Shown here: piece after piece, positions 8,248 through 16,260 of the stretch | Layout: each line of letters begins with the position of its first letter | How positions within the stretch are numbered: the stretch's first letter is position 1 | Source: G965220075 sp965220075 | Lineage (GTDB): Bacteria; Chloroflexota; UBA11872 | Length of the DNA: 64,000 nt | Direction: 5' to 3' | Assembly: GCA_965220075.1 (NCBI GenBank) | Contig: OZ244806.1 | Coordinates: 2,170,001 to 2,234,000, forward strand | Position numbers and translations under genes: made by a program | The notes under the pieces: model-generated | Told to the model about the DNA's origin: nothing | Databases searched by the model: none | The model's input: only the letters and a program-made list of their open reading frames with translations

Positions 8248-9510
8248 GTGCGGATCTGGCTCGTCGCGATGATGATGGGACTTGCCGCGATGCTCGCCGT
8301 CGGCCTACCACCGCAGTCAGTGTCGGCGGACTCGCCTGATACCGCCGACGAGGCCATTTCCGGTGACATCACACCGCCCGAACTGGCCGGCAGCATCGCG
8401 GACGACTTGGCCGATCCCTTGGCTGACAGGCTGGCCACGGTGCTGCGTCAGACCCTTGAGTCGCTTTTCCCGCCCGTGTGGCGCGAGCCCGAATCGGCTG
8501 CCGCCGCGGCGAGTCTGGGAGCCACCACCTCACTAACGCACGCGCTGCACCAGCCTCTGGCCTGGGCCTGGCAGTGGATGCTGACCGTGCCGGACAGCAT
8601 CCAGCCGAGCCCGGGCGGCGCGATGGATCGGGCGTTCGCGGCCGTGCCCGGCGGAGCGGCCGTCAAGGATTTGTTCGTCCCGTCCAAGGCCAACCAAGCG
8701 CTGTACTCCATGTGGGAACGCACCCGCGACCTGGCGCTCAACGCGCGGACGCCGCTGATCTCGCTGGTGGTCGCGATCTTCGTGGGCTTCGCGCTCTATA
8801 AGGTGTTCATGGGCGCGGCGGTCGATATCCGCGCGTTCGCCGGGCAGACGGTTATCGCGGTGGGGTTTGCCCTTGCGAGCTACGTCATAGTTGAGGCGCT
8901 GCTGCAGCTCGACAATTTGCTGGTCCAGGCGTTCGTGGAACTCGGCGGCGAATCAATCGACGCCGACAGCCCCCTCGAGCTCTTCCAGCGCTGGGACTGG
9001 GGCTCCCCGGTCGGAAGCGGACTGCTTGAGGGTCTCTGGCTCAACCTGTTTCGCACGTTGCTCTACCTAGTCCTCTTGCTCGAGGTGGTGCTGCTCGCCG
9101 CCAAATTCGCCCTGCGGCTCATCTGGATATGGGTGCTGGTGGTGGCGGCGCCGCTGGTGATGGTGCTCAGCCTGCTGCCATTCGCGCGCGGGCTCATGGA
9201 CGCCTGGGTGAAGCGCATCGCGCAGGTGGTGTTTGAAAAGGCGGCTATCGTGTTCGGACTGGTGGTCGTGTTCGGCATCATCGCGGCTCAGCCGCCCAGC
9301 TTACTGTCGATTGCTCTGCTCATCGTCAGCCTTTTTGTGGTGCTGCAATTCCCGCGCTGGCTCATGGCGGGCCTGGCGCAGTTGCCGACCATCACACCGC
9401 AGTCCGTGTGGGGACGCGGCGTCCACCACTACCTGGCCGCCCGCAATCTGGTGCGGGACGCTCGAGCGTCCCGTGGGGCTGGCAGTGCGCTGCGTGGGCT
9501 CGGCCGCTGA
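8248..9510 (+). CDS. VirB6/TrbL-like polytopic membrane protein
   Basis: The 420-residue protein starts at GTG 8248, nine bases after virB4. It has a signal-like N-terminus (to about residue 28) and an extracytoplasmic stretch. A C-terminal half follows with about six membrane helices (for example FVGFALYKVFMGAAVDI, LRLIWIWVLVVAAPLVMVLS and KAAIVFGLVVVFGII). This layout matches the VirB6/TrbL pore component in this position of minimal T4SS operons. Identification rests on topology and context rather than a short motif. Confidence 0.7.
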   Translation: MRIWLVAMMMGLAAMLAVGLPPQSVSADSPDTADEAISGDITPPELAGSIADDLADPLADRLATVLRQTLESLFPPVWREPESAAAAASLGATTSLTHALHQPLAWAWQWMLTVPDSIQPSPGGAMDRAFAAVPGGAAVKDLFVPSKANQALYSMWERTRDLALNARTPLISLVVAIFVGFALYKVFMGAAVDIRAFAGQTVIAVGFALASYVIVEALLQLDNLLVQAFVELGGESIDADSPLELFQRWDWGSPVGSGLLEGLWLNLFRTLLYLVLLLEVVLLAAKFALRLIWIWVLVVAAPLVMVLSLLPFARGLMDAWVKRIAQVVFEKAAIVFGLVVVFGIIAAQPPSLLSIALLIVSLFVVLQFPRWLMAGLAQLPTITPQSVWGRGVHHYLAARNLVRDARASRGAGSALRGLGR

Positions 9511-9533
9511 GGATGCCGGGCTAGAACGAACCG

Positions 9534-10238
9534 ATGTCCGCACCCGCGCTCGGCGTCGCGCTCAGGCGCGCGCTCGGTGTCGGGCTACGGATTGCCGCCG
9601 ACGCCCTGGCGCGGCACGTCAGTGAGCAGGGGCGGGATTCGCATCCGGCCGTTTCGTGGGTCGTCGGCAGCGCCGTATTCATTGGAGTCTTTCCGGCCTT
9701 GGCGGCGCTCATGGCCGGTCTGCTGCTCCAAGTGGTCGTATTCGGACCGCTCACGGCCGGCGCGGAGTCGATCGACCGCGGCGCCACCGGCTGGGCGCGG
9801 CAAGTTGAGATTGAGCCATCGATGGTTGGCGTCGAGGCGCCCGTTGCCTGGAGTTGGCCGGTCGCCGGGCGCATCACCACGGCCTACGGAGACTGCACTG
9901 TCGCCATGTGTCCCCACTGGGGCGTCGATATCGCGGCTCCGGCGGGCACCCCGGTGCGTGCCGCGGCCAACGGCATAGTGGCCGCGATCGGCTGGGATCC
10001 CGATGGCTACGGGCACTACGTCATCCTGGCCCACGGTGAAGACTGGCAGACCCTCTACGCACATCTGCGGCCGGAAGCTGCGACCCGTGTTGGTCTCGCG
10101 GTCGGAGGCGCTGTTGGGCGGGGTGACCCGATCGGTGCGGTGGGAAGCACGGGGGCTTCGACGGGTCCGCATTTGCATTTCGAACTGCGGCGCGGAGGGA
10201 TGTTTGTAGACCCGATGACAGCCTTGGGAGGCATATAA
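9534..10238 (+). CDS. Membrane-anchored M23-family peptidoglycan endopeptidase
   Basis: The 234-residue protein has one membrane helix (about 42-70, WVVGSAVFIGVFPALAALM) and a C-terminal LytM/M23 domain. Zinc ligands are visible in HWGVD and HLHFE, with the additional conserved YAHL. T4SS operons often carry a cell-wall hydrolase that opens the peptidoglycan for the channel, here an M23 instead of the more usual NlpC/P60 or lytic transglycosylase. It closes the first block, 23 bases after virB6. Confidence 0.88.
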   Translation: MSAPALGVALRRALGVGLRIAADALARHVSEQGRDSHPAVSWVVGSAVFIGVFPALAALMAGLLLQVVVFGPLTAGAESIDRGATGWARQVEIEPSMVGVEAPVAWSWPVAGRITTAYGDCTVAMCPHWGVDIAAPAGTPVRAAANGIVAAIGWDPDGYGHYVILAHGEDWQTLYAHLRPEAATRVGLAVGGAVGRGDPIGAVGSTGASTGPHLHFELRRGGMFVDPMTALGGI

Positions 10239-10241
10239 GCG

Positions 10242-10261
10242 GCATCGGCATTTGCTGATGC
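10242..10261 (+). terminator. Hairpin just after the M23 gene
   Basis: GCATCGGC and GCTGATGC pair with one G-U, giving an eight-base-pair stem with an ATTT loop, four bases past the stop codon. No U-run follows, so it may be a weak terminator or an mRNA 3' stabiliser. Confidence 0.35.
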
Positions 10262-10423
10262 GCTGAGTTTCCGATCTGGGTGAGGGCGCCGTGACCGCAT
10301 CCCAACTGTCACCGAACGTTCACGTGACCATAGCCCTGTCAGAGCCAATGCACTTCGCATGCGGCAGGAGAGCCGCTTCCGGCGCATCTCGCGGCGGCCG
10401 ATCTTATTGCGCGTTACGCCAGG

Positions 10424-10667
10424 GTGTCTGGCGCATGGTCAAAATATGCATACTGTATCTACCCTAAGACCCAGAAGAGCGTCAACGTCAAGAATGACGA
10501 GACCTGCCGGCTGGCGCGCGAACGGGCACGGCGCACTGGTGAGACCATGACCCGTGCGATTTACGGTTGCTCTGGAGGAACGTCTGCTAGGCGAGCGACG
10601 CCGACATTTGCGGACCGCCACGAGGCGCAGCCCGTGCCGCCAAGTATCCCGGACTGCTAGTCGCTGA
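10424..10667 (+). pseudogene. VapB-type antitoxin broken by one extra base
   Basis: The stretch VNVKNDETCRLARERARRTG then ETMTRAI matches the N-terminus of VapB/Rv0623-type antitoxins, which bind DNA and neutralise a PIN-domain VapC toxin. After ATG-ACC-CGT-GCG-ATT one surplus T (10562) shifts the frame. Skipping it restores TVALEERLLGERRRHLR, as expected for the family, with a stop at 10665. No VapC gene follows. It sits in the gap that splits the secretion cluster, next to IS-A. Confidence 0.7.
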
Positions 10668-10677
10668 CTTCTTGCTT

Positions 10678-10782
10678 ATGGTGCATGGAATCTATGTAAC
10701 CATCAACGCCATCGAGGCCGCCGCATGGGCAGTCCTGGTACTGATTGCGTGGCGTGCCTATCGACACTGGCGCAAGCACTAG
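10678..10782 (+). CDS. Possible 34-residue single-helix membrane peptide
   Basis: The ATG at 10678 opens a short frame, MVHGIYVTINAIEAAAWAVL then VLIAWRAYRHWRKH. It has one hydrophobic helix and a basic C-terminus, the usual topology of small membrane peptides. There is no convincing Shine-Dalgarno and no homologue I recognise, so it may be chance. Confidence 0.3.
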   Translation: MVHGIYVTINAIEAAAWAVLVLIAWRAYRHWRKH

Positions 10783-10966
10783 GCGCTACCCTGCCGGCCT
10801 AAGCCCATAACGACTCATCGCGTTCCCTTTTCCTCGTTGGAACAGCAGGCGATTCCCACTATGAATCAGTCCAAACAATTGGAGGTGCTGTGACTGCTGC
10901 ACGCCCACCGCCGCGTCGGTAGGGTCATAGGGATCATTTCGCACCAATCACCTCGACGTGCGTTAG

Positions 10967-12140
10967 GAATGCTCTGAAAAAGGCCGATGGTTGCGGCAGG
11001 GCCTATGCTCACGAGCGAGGGACACCTGGTGAGAGCCACAATGCCGCCGCAACGCTCATTTGCCGACGTGGAGTATGACGGACAGCCGCGCCAGACGCGG
11101 CGGGAGCGCTTTCTGCAGCGCATGGACGCGCTGATGCCGTGGGCGCGGCTCGAAGCACGCATCCGCCCGGTCTACCCCACCGGCGAGCGCGGCCGGCCCC
11201 CCTGCCCGCTGGCCCTGCTGCTGCGGATCCACTGCGTGCAACTGTTCTACAACCTCAGCGATCCGGCGATGGAAGACGCGCTCTACGACAGCGTGGCGGT
11301 GCAGCGCTTCGTGGGGCTGACGGCGCGGGGGCCGCGGCCCGATGAGACGACGATCCTCCATTTCCGGCACCTGCTGGAACGGCACCACCTGGGCGAGGGC
11401 CTGCTGGCGGAGATCACCCACCACCTGGCGGCGCAGGGCCTGCGGCTGCGGGAAGGCACGATCGTGGACGCGACCATCCGCGACGCGCCGGCGTCGACGA
11501 AGAACCGCGCCCAGGCGCGCGACCCGGAGATGCATCAGGTGAAGAAGGGGAACCAGTGGTATTTCGGGATGAAGGCGCACATCGGGGTGGACGCGGCCAC
11601 GGGGCTGGTGCACAGCGTCGCGACGACGGCGGCCAACGTGGCGGATATCACGCAAGTGCCGCGGCTCCTCCACGGCGCCGAGACGCGCGTGTGGGGCGAC
11701 GCAGGCTACGCGGGCGTGGCCCGGCGCCCCGAGCACTGGGGCCGGCGGGTCGACTGGCAGGTGGCGCTGCGGCCGGGGCAGCGGCGACGCTTGGCACCCG
11801 GCAGCGCCGCCGCCCAGGCAGAGCAGCGCAAGGCCTCCATCCGGGCGAAAGTCGAGCATCCGTTCCTGTATGTGAAGCGCCACTTCGGCTGCACGCAGGT
11901 GCGATATCGCGGGTTGGCCAAGAACCGGACCCGGCTCTGCTTGTTGCTGGGGTTCGCCAATCTGCTACGGGCGGAGCGCGCCGCGCCGGCCTAAGTGGGC
12001 GAGCTGCGCCCCGCGCGGGGGCGCGCGCGGCCTGCCCCGCCACTTGCCGGCGGCCCCAGCCCGAAACGCCGTAAACCCGACGCCCCAAGGCGCCTTGCCG
12101 CTGCTCCGGACCGCTGGCGCCCCGGTTATTCAGAGCTTTC
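10967..12140 (+). mobile_element. IS-A: complete IS5-family insertion sequence
   Basis: The ends GAATGCTCTGAAAAAG (left) and, on the other strand, GAAAGCTCTGAATAAC (right) are imperfect terminal inverted repeats. TTAG is duplicated on both sides (10963-10966 and 12141-12144), fitting the YTAR target of the IS5 group. The 1174-bp element holds one intact transposase. It sits between the M23 gene and the coiled-coil gene of the secretion cluster. Confidence 0.85.
11041..11994 (+). CDS. IS5-family transposase of IS-A
   Basis: The 317-residue DDE transposase shows the family order. MPPQRSFADVEYDG is at the N-terminus, VDATIRDAPAS and YFGMKAHIGVDAATG hold the first Asp region, and VWGDAGYAGV holds the second. 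The Y-R-E-K signature is in RAKVEHPFLYVKRHFG. The ATG at 11041 is chosen because related elements start at the same MPPQR/MQPQR site. The frame is intact, so IS-A may be active and could act on the related frameshifted IS-B copies. Confidence 0.9.
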   Translation: MPPQRSFADVEYDGQPRQTRRERFLQRMDALMPWARLEARIRPVYPTGERGRPPCPLALLLRIHCVQLFYNLSDPAMEDALYDSVAVQRFVGLTARGPRPDETTILHFRHLLERHHLGEGLLAEITHHLAAQGLRLREGTIVDATIRDAPASTKNRAQARDPEMHQVKKGNQWYFGMKAHIGVDAATGLVHSVATTAANVADITQVPRLLHGAETRVWGDAGYAGVARRPEHWGRRVDWQVALRPGQRRRLAPGSAAAQAEQRKASIRAKVEHPFLYVKRHFGCTQVRYRGLAKNRTRLCLLLGFANLLRAERAAPA

Positions 12141-12144
12141 TTAG

Positions 12145-12511
12145 AGATGCATGGTGGTGTGGAGCGTGACCCCGAGCGGCGCCCACCTGCTTCGGTAGCG
12201 CCGCGGCACGGTGTGGAGTGCCACATCGGAAAGTCTGAGGATTTCAGAAGCGGCATCGTGGCAGACGAATACATCCGACGGACCCACGGCGAGTCAGGCG
12301 GCCTGCCTGCTCGAATACGGGGACGACGGGTGGCCACGCAGGCGATAGAGAGCGCGACGCGTCGCGGGCGGCCAGAAGATTACGGAAACCTGTATTCCGC
12401 GCCGATCAGCACCTATCTAAGGTGGCTGCACGCCGATGGATTGGACGTCGGGAGCGACTTCCCGTCCATTGCAATCCGACGTGTTTGGAACCGACGAAAG
12501 GCGGGAGTGCG
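12145..12511 (+). promoter_or_regulatory. Leader of the second secretion block with motif copy 2
   Basis: No gene is recognisable in these 367 bases between IS-A and the coiled-coil gene. They contain an exact copy of the 23-base motif at 12377-12399, core CGGAAACCTGTATTCCG, 113 bases before the GTG start of the next gene. This is the same arrangement as at 3416-3438. Confidence 0.55.
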
Positions 12512-12895
12512 GTGTCGCGAGCCGTGGCGCGTCTGCGAGCAATCGAGGAAGAACGCGACAAGCTGGCTGAGCTGCTGGCGCAGCGGTTCGTCGCGATCGG
12601 CACGGCGGCGGAGGCGCAGCGCGACCTTGCGGAGGCGCGGGGCCGGATCGTAGAGCTGCGCCGGGAGGCCGACGACCTGCGCGCACGTCTCGACCGTGCC
12701 CGCCAAGAGCACCGGCGCCTTGAGCAATTGCTCCGGCGCACGCAGGACGTGGCGCGCGGCTACGCCGAGCAGCTGGACGCCGCCGAACGCCGACGGCGGT
12801 CCTCCGGCTGGCGGCCCCGTTTCTTCGCGGCGGTTGCCGGCCTGCACGTCCCCCGCGCCCCAATCGAGAAATCCCAGCCGGGGCCGACGGCGTGA
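12512..12895 (+). CDS. Coiled-coil protein of the secretion cluster
   Basis: The 127-residue protein starts at GTG 12512, five to six bases after GGGAG. Residues about 5-95 form a highly charged heptad-rich coiled coil (RLRAIEEERDKLAELLAQ and VELRREADDLRARLDRARQE), followed by a basic tail. No membrane segment or enzyme motif is present. It starts the block containing the coupling ATPase and overlaps the next gene by four bases. I do not recognise a family; a structural or tethering role is guesswork. Confidence 0.7.
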   Translation: MSRAVARLRAIEEERDKLAELLAQRFVAIGTAAEAQRDLAEARGRIVELRREADDLRARLDRARQEHRRLEQLLRRTQDVARGYAEQLDAAERRRRSSGWRPRFFAAVAGLHVPRAPIEKSQPGPTA

Positions 12896-13644
12896 CGAGC
12901 GACAAGGGTCCCTACACGCTGGGCGCCTATCTGCGACCGGCGCTGCACTGGGTCTTGCCGCTGCGCGACGACCTGGCCGACAGCCCGGCGCTTGGGCTGG
13001 ACCGGGTTTTTGACGGGTTGGCACCCGACGAACAAGTGGCGATTCGAAGCATTGCCGAGCCGGCAAGCAGCCGTCGGCGCCGGCAGGCGTGGACGGCGGT
13101 CGAGGAGCTGAGCGCTGGCCGGCAGCCACACGATCGCGGACTCCCGCGCGACATGGTTCGCGGTGTCGGCGGGGCCTTGCGTGAGATGCTCGCGTTCGGC
13201 ATGACCGGCCAGGCGTACGAGCCGCGAGCGCGCGGCGTCACACGCCAGCAGGCCGCCGCAGCCAGCGCCGCCGATGCAAAGGCGCGAAGCCGCCTCATTG
13301 ACCTCCAGCTGCAGATCCTGGTGCGGGCGCGTGACAAGGCGCGTGCTCGGGCGCGCCTTGCGGCCGCCCTGGCAGCTTTCGAGCTCTGCGCCGGGCCGTT
13401 CAACTGGCTGGTGATGCGTAAACCATGGCGACGACGGATGTTCGCACGCGAGTTTGAGCGGGAGCAGCCGTGGCCGAGCGCCACGTTCAGCGTGAGCGCG
13501 GAGGAGGCCATCGCGCTGACCGGACGCCCCCGGCGCGATTTCGATGGGCTCAACACACGTCGCGTCTGGACGCGTGTACGCGCCCGCACTGGATGGGTGC
13601 CCCGAGACGAAGACCTGTTCCTGGGACAGACGCCCGATGAGTGA
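12892..13644 (+). CDS. Probable separate N-terminal domain of the coupling protein
   Basis: The 250-residue protein begins at the GTG overlapping the previous stop. It is rich in Ala/Arg with helical, non-membrane stretches. Its C-terminus (FSVSAEEAIALTGRPRRDFD and GWVPRDEDLFLGQTPDE) resembles the segment that directly precedes the ATPase domain in single-chain TraM-recognition/VirD4 proteins, where S..ELA.L.HLP is common. The next gene begins exactly with the ATPase domain and overlaps by eight bases. I infer a coupling protein split into two polypeptides. A profile search could overturn this. Confidence 0.5.
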   Translation: MTSDKGPYTLGAYLRPALHWVLPLRDDLADSPALGLDRVFDGLAPDEQVAIRSIAEPASSRRRRQAWTAVEELSAGRQPHDRGLPRDMVRGVGGALREMLAFGMTGQAYEPRARGVTRQQAAAASAADAKARSRLIDLQLQILVRARDKARARARLAAALAAFELCAGPFNWLVMRKPWRRRMFAREFEREQPWPSATFSVSAEEAIALTGRPRRDFDGLNTRRVWTRVRARTGWVPRDEDLFLGQTPDE

Positions 13645-15037
13645 GCGCCCGCCCGATAGGACGTTCGGACTCCGCCCGGCTGATGCGCTCAAGCATCTGC
13701 TGGTGGTGGGCCCCACCGGCGTGGGCAAGAGTACCTTTCTGTACTGGTTAGCCCTCTCCGCCATCCGGCAGGGACACGGCATCCTGCTGCTTGATCCCAA
13801 GGGTGACCTCGTGCGGGCTCTGCTGGCCGCGATTCCCGCGGACCGCGAGCACGACGTCGTCGCCCTCGACTTCGCCGACACCGCCTGGCCGGTAGGTCTC
13901 AATCCGCTGGACGTGCGGGATGCGGAGGAGGGCGATCGAGTCGCGATGGCCGTGTTCTCAATGGTGCGCGAGCTGGTGCGCGGCGAGGACTTCCTGTGGG
14001 GCACGTCCATGTCGCAGGCCTTCGCCTACGGCTTCCGCACACTGGCCGCCAACCCGCAGGTGAAGCCCACCATGCTGGACCTGGAGCGGCTCTTCTTCGA
14101 CCGCGACTGGCGCGAGGATCTGGTGGCGAATGTCACCGATCCCTTCGTCCGCTCGTATTGGCACAACCAGGTGGACCGGGTATCGGAGCGCCAGTTCGAG
14201 ATGACCTTCGGGGGCGCGCTGCGGCGGCTGGCGATGCTGGTGCAGGACCCGCGGGTGCGCAACATCCTGGTGCAGCCGCGCTCGGCGGTGCGCTGGGACG
14301 CGGTGCTGCAGCGCGGCGAGATCGTGCTGGCCAATCTGGACCAGGCCGACAACGCGCTGGGGCAGGCGGGCTCGCGGCTGCTGGGCAGCATCCTGGTGAC
14401 GCAGTTCTGGCAGGCGGTGCTGCGCCGGCCTTCGGGGCAACGACAGCCGTACTTCGCGGTCATCGACGAGTTCCAGGAGTTCCTGGACACCGGGCGTGAT
14501 ATGGGCGCGTTCTTTGAACGCTCGCGCAGCTACGGCGTGGGACTGGCGGTGGCCACCCAGAACCCCAGCCATCGCAAGCTCAGGGAGATCCTCACCAGCG
14601 TGCTGCTCAACACCCGCACGCACGTGGTGTTCGGGGGGCTGCGCGAGCAGGCGCGGCTCTTCGCGATGGAGATGGCGCCGACCTTCAGCCCGGCTGAACT
14701 GGATGACCTGCCCGCCTACCACATGGCCGTGAAGACCCTGGTAGACAACCGGCCGGCGCTGCCGTTCGAGGCGTCCGTGCCGCCGATCCCGCAGGGCGAC
14801 CCGGCGCGTGGTGTGAGGATCCAGATAGCCAACCGGCAGTCGTGTGGTAAGCCGCGAGCGGCGATCGAGTCCATGGTGGCCGCGCGCTACGGCCAGCCGA
14901 TCAATAGCGGCCCGCCCAGAGAGAGCGGGGAGCAGGGTCACGGCGAGTCAGGTGCCGGGACGGACGGCACGCAGGGTCTGACCAACCTGGCGGCCCGCCC
15001 GAACGCCGCGGGCGCCACTCCCGGGAGCGCTGCGTGA
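13637..15037 (+). CDS. VirD4/TraG-type coupling ATPase (TraM-recognition family)
   Basis: The 466-residue soluble ATPase starts almost at once with the P-loop: HLLVVGPTGVGKSTF (Walker A near residues 25-33), then ILLLDPKGDLVRALL. The Walker B region is YFAVIDEFQEFLDTGRDMG near residue 274. Coupling proteins select substrates and feed them to the VirB channel. The usual N-terminal membrane or accessory part is missing here and probably supplied by the preceding gene. The C-terminal tail from about 430 is Gly/Ala-rich and low-complexity. Confidence 0.88.
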   Translation: MSERPPDRTFGLRPADALKHLLVVGPTGVGKSTFLYWLALSAIRQGHGILLLDPKGDLVRALLAAIPADREHDVVALDFADTAWPVGLNPLDVRDAEEGDRVAMAVFSMVRELVRGEDFLWGTSMSQAFAYGFRTLAANPQVKPTMLDLERLFFDRDWREDLVANVTDPFVRSYWHNQVDRVSERQFEMTFGGALRRLAMLVQDPRVRNILVQPRSAVRWDAVLQRGEIVLANLDQADNALGQAGSRLLGSILVTQFWQAVLRRPSGQRQPYFAVIDEFQEFLDTGRDMGAFFERSRSYGVGLAVATQNPSHRKLREILTSVLLNTRTHVVFGGLREQARLFAMEMAPTFSPAELDDLPAYHMAVKTLVDNRPALPFEASVPPIPQGDPARGVRIQIANRQSCGKPRAAIESMVAARYGQPINSGPPRESGEQGHGESGAGTDGTQGLTNLAARPNAAGATPGSAA

Positions 15038-15233
15038 CCGCGTGGCGGGGACGTTCGGACCGTCGCGACCCAGGTCGTTTCCCGCGTCGCATATGTCGCC
15101 CCCACCGTCGCAAACATGTCGCTACATCCCAAGCTGAATTGAATCTGAGACGCATCCACAAATCGAACAATGCTCCGACAAAAGCACCACCGTCGCCTGG
15201 TGGACCTATTAGCGTTCCGACGGGTCTCTCAAC
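15038..15233 (+). other. Spacer before the replication-relaxation gene
   Basis: This 196-base gap is longer than any other inside the block and so may hold a promoter. Two similar strings, TATGTCGC and CATGTCGC, occur about 25 bases apart (near 15089 and 15113). No clear -35/-10 pair is seen. Confidence 0.3.
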
Positions 15234-16127
15234 GTGACCGCGGCCCCGCGTCAACTGCAAGTGCTGCGCCTGCTGCGGGCCCACCGGTTCATGGACGCGG
15301 CGCAAGTGCAGCAGGTGGTCTTCGCACCAGTCACGCTGCGGTCCTGCCAGCGCTGCCTGACGACGCTGCACCGCAAGGGACTGGTGGTGCGCGTGCAACC
15401 TGCGCGCGGGGGCTGGGGCTCGGGTAGCAGCGGCTACATCTACGGCCTCTCGGAGCAGGGAGCGGAGGTGCTGGGGCAGCACGACGACGCCCCGCGCGAG
15501 CGGACACCGCACGTAGTGGATGCGGAGCGGTTCAGCGGTCAACTGGCACAGCATCAGCTGGCGGTGAACCGCTGCTTCATCGCGCTCTGGCAGGCGCTGG
15601 AAGCGGCCGAGGGCCATGCGCTGTTGCGCTGGAACTCGGACCCGCACCTGCGTATGCGCTACCGAGCGGGAGGCGGCTGGCAGGTGATACATCCGGACGG
15701 ACTGGCACAGGTGCGCAGCCCGGCGGGTGAGCACTGGTTGTTCTTCGAGATCGACCGTGGCACCAAGGAGATCCGGCGCTACGAGCTGAAGGTGCGCCGC
15801 TACGTGCGGTTCTGGCGCTCGGGAGCGTGGAAATCGGAGTTCCCGGTCTTCCCGGAGTTGCGCATCAGCACGACGCACCGGGCACGTGTGGCGCGCCTGC
15901 GTGATGCAGCCGAGGAGGGCGTGCGCGGGTTTGTGGAGCTGGACAGCCGAGCGGTGAGCGAGGCGCTGCAGATCGCGGTGGCCTGGGAGCCGGCGTACCT
16001 GTCCAACCCGTTGGGACCTGTATGGGAACCCGCGTTTGGCGAGGGCGCTATTCAACAGGACCTTTTGCGCGTGACGTCAACCACCCGCGCCAATCGAAAG
16101 GAGACCCAGCCAGAGACAAGCAGGTAG
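15234..16127 (+). CDS. Replication-relaxation family protein
   Basis: The 297-residue protein has an N-terminal winged-helix-like region (LQVLRLLRAHRFMDAAQVQQ and RCLTTLHRKGLVVRV, with YGLSEQGAEVL). The segment LFFEIDRGTKEIRRYELKVR carries the acidic-basic nuclease-like pattern of the replication-relaxation family, which is found on plasmids and integrative elements beside FtsK/VirD4-like genes. A true relaxase HUH or MobA motif is not present. It starts at GTG 15234. Its role here may be DNA processing or regulation; both are inference. Confidence 0.75.
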   Translation: MTAAPRQLQVLRLLRAHRFMDAAQVQQVVFAPVTLRSCQRCLTTLHRKGLVVRVQPARGGWGSGSSGYIYGLSEQGAEVLGQHDDAPRERTPHVVDAERFSGQLAQHQLAVNRCFIALWQALEAAEGHALLRWNSDPHLRMRYRAGGGWQVIHPDGLAQVRSPAGEHWLFFEIDRGTKEIRRYELKVRRYVRFWRSGAWKSEFPVFPELRISTTHRARVARLRDAAEEGVRGFVELDSRAVSEALQIAVAWEPAYLSNPLGPVWEPAFGEGAIQQDLLRVTSTTRANRKETQPETSR

Positions 16128-16132
16128 TGCGG

Positions 16133-16245
16133 GGGCGGGGAGCGAGGTGTGGTTGCCGGCTCCCCGCCCGCGCTGGATTCGACCCGCGAAGACCGGCCGC
16201 GATTCTCGCGGCGGGGGTCTTCGCCGACCTTCGTACATCGTACGA
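16133..16245 (+). promoter_or_regulatory. Three consecutive hairpins in the leader of the pilin gene
   Basis: Hairpin 1 pairs GGGCGGGGAGC (16133-16143) with GCTCCCCGCCC (16159-16169). Hairpin 2 pairs GCGAAGACC (16186-16194) with GGTCTTCGC (16216-16224) and encloses CCGCGA-ttc-TCGCGG. Hairpin 3 is TCGTAC-atc-GTACGA (16231-16245). All stems are perfect. They end just before the strong ribosome site GAGGAG, so they look like an mRNA-processing, stabilising or attenuating leader for the most abundant product of the operon. Confidence 0.65.
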
Positions 16246-16260
16246 CTGCGAGGAGAACTG

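Noticed and set aside
11056..11883. Antisense open frame within IS-A
   Set aside because: It is the shadow of the intact transposase, and the same shadow appears in the other IS5 copies.
15234..16127. Relaxase (HUH or MobA type) in the secretion cluster
   Set aside because: No three-His motif or catalytic Tyr context is visible. The sequence fits the replication-relaxation family.
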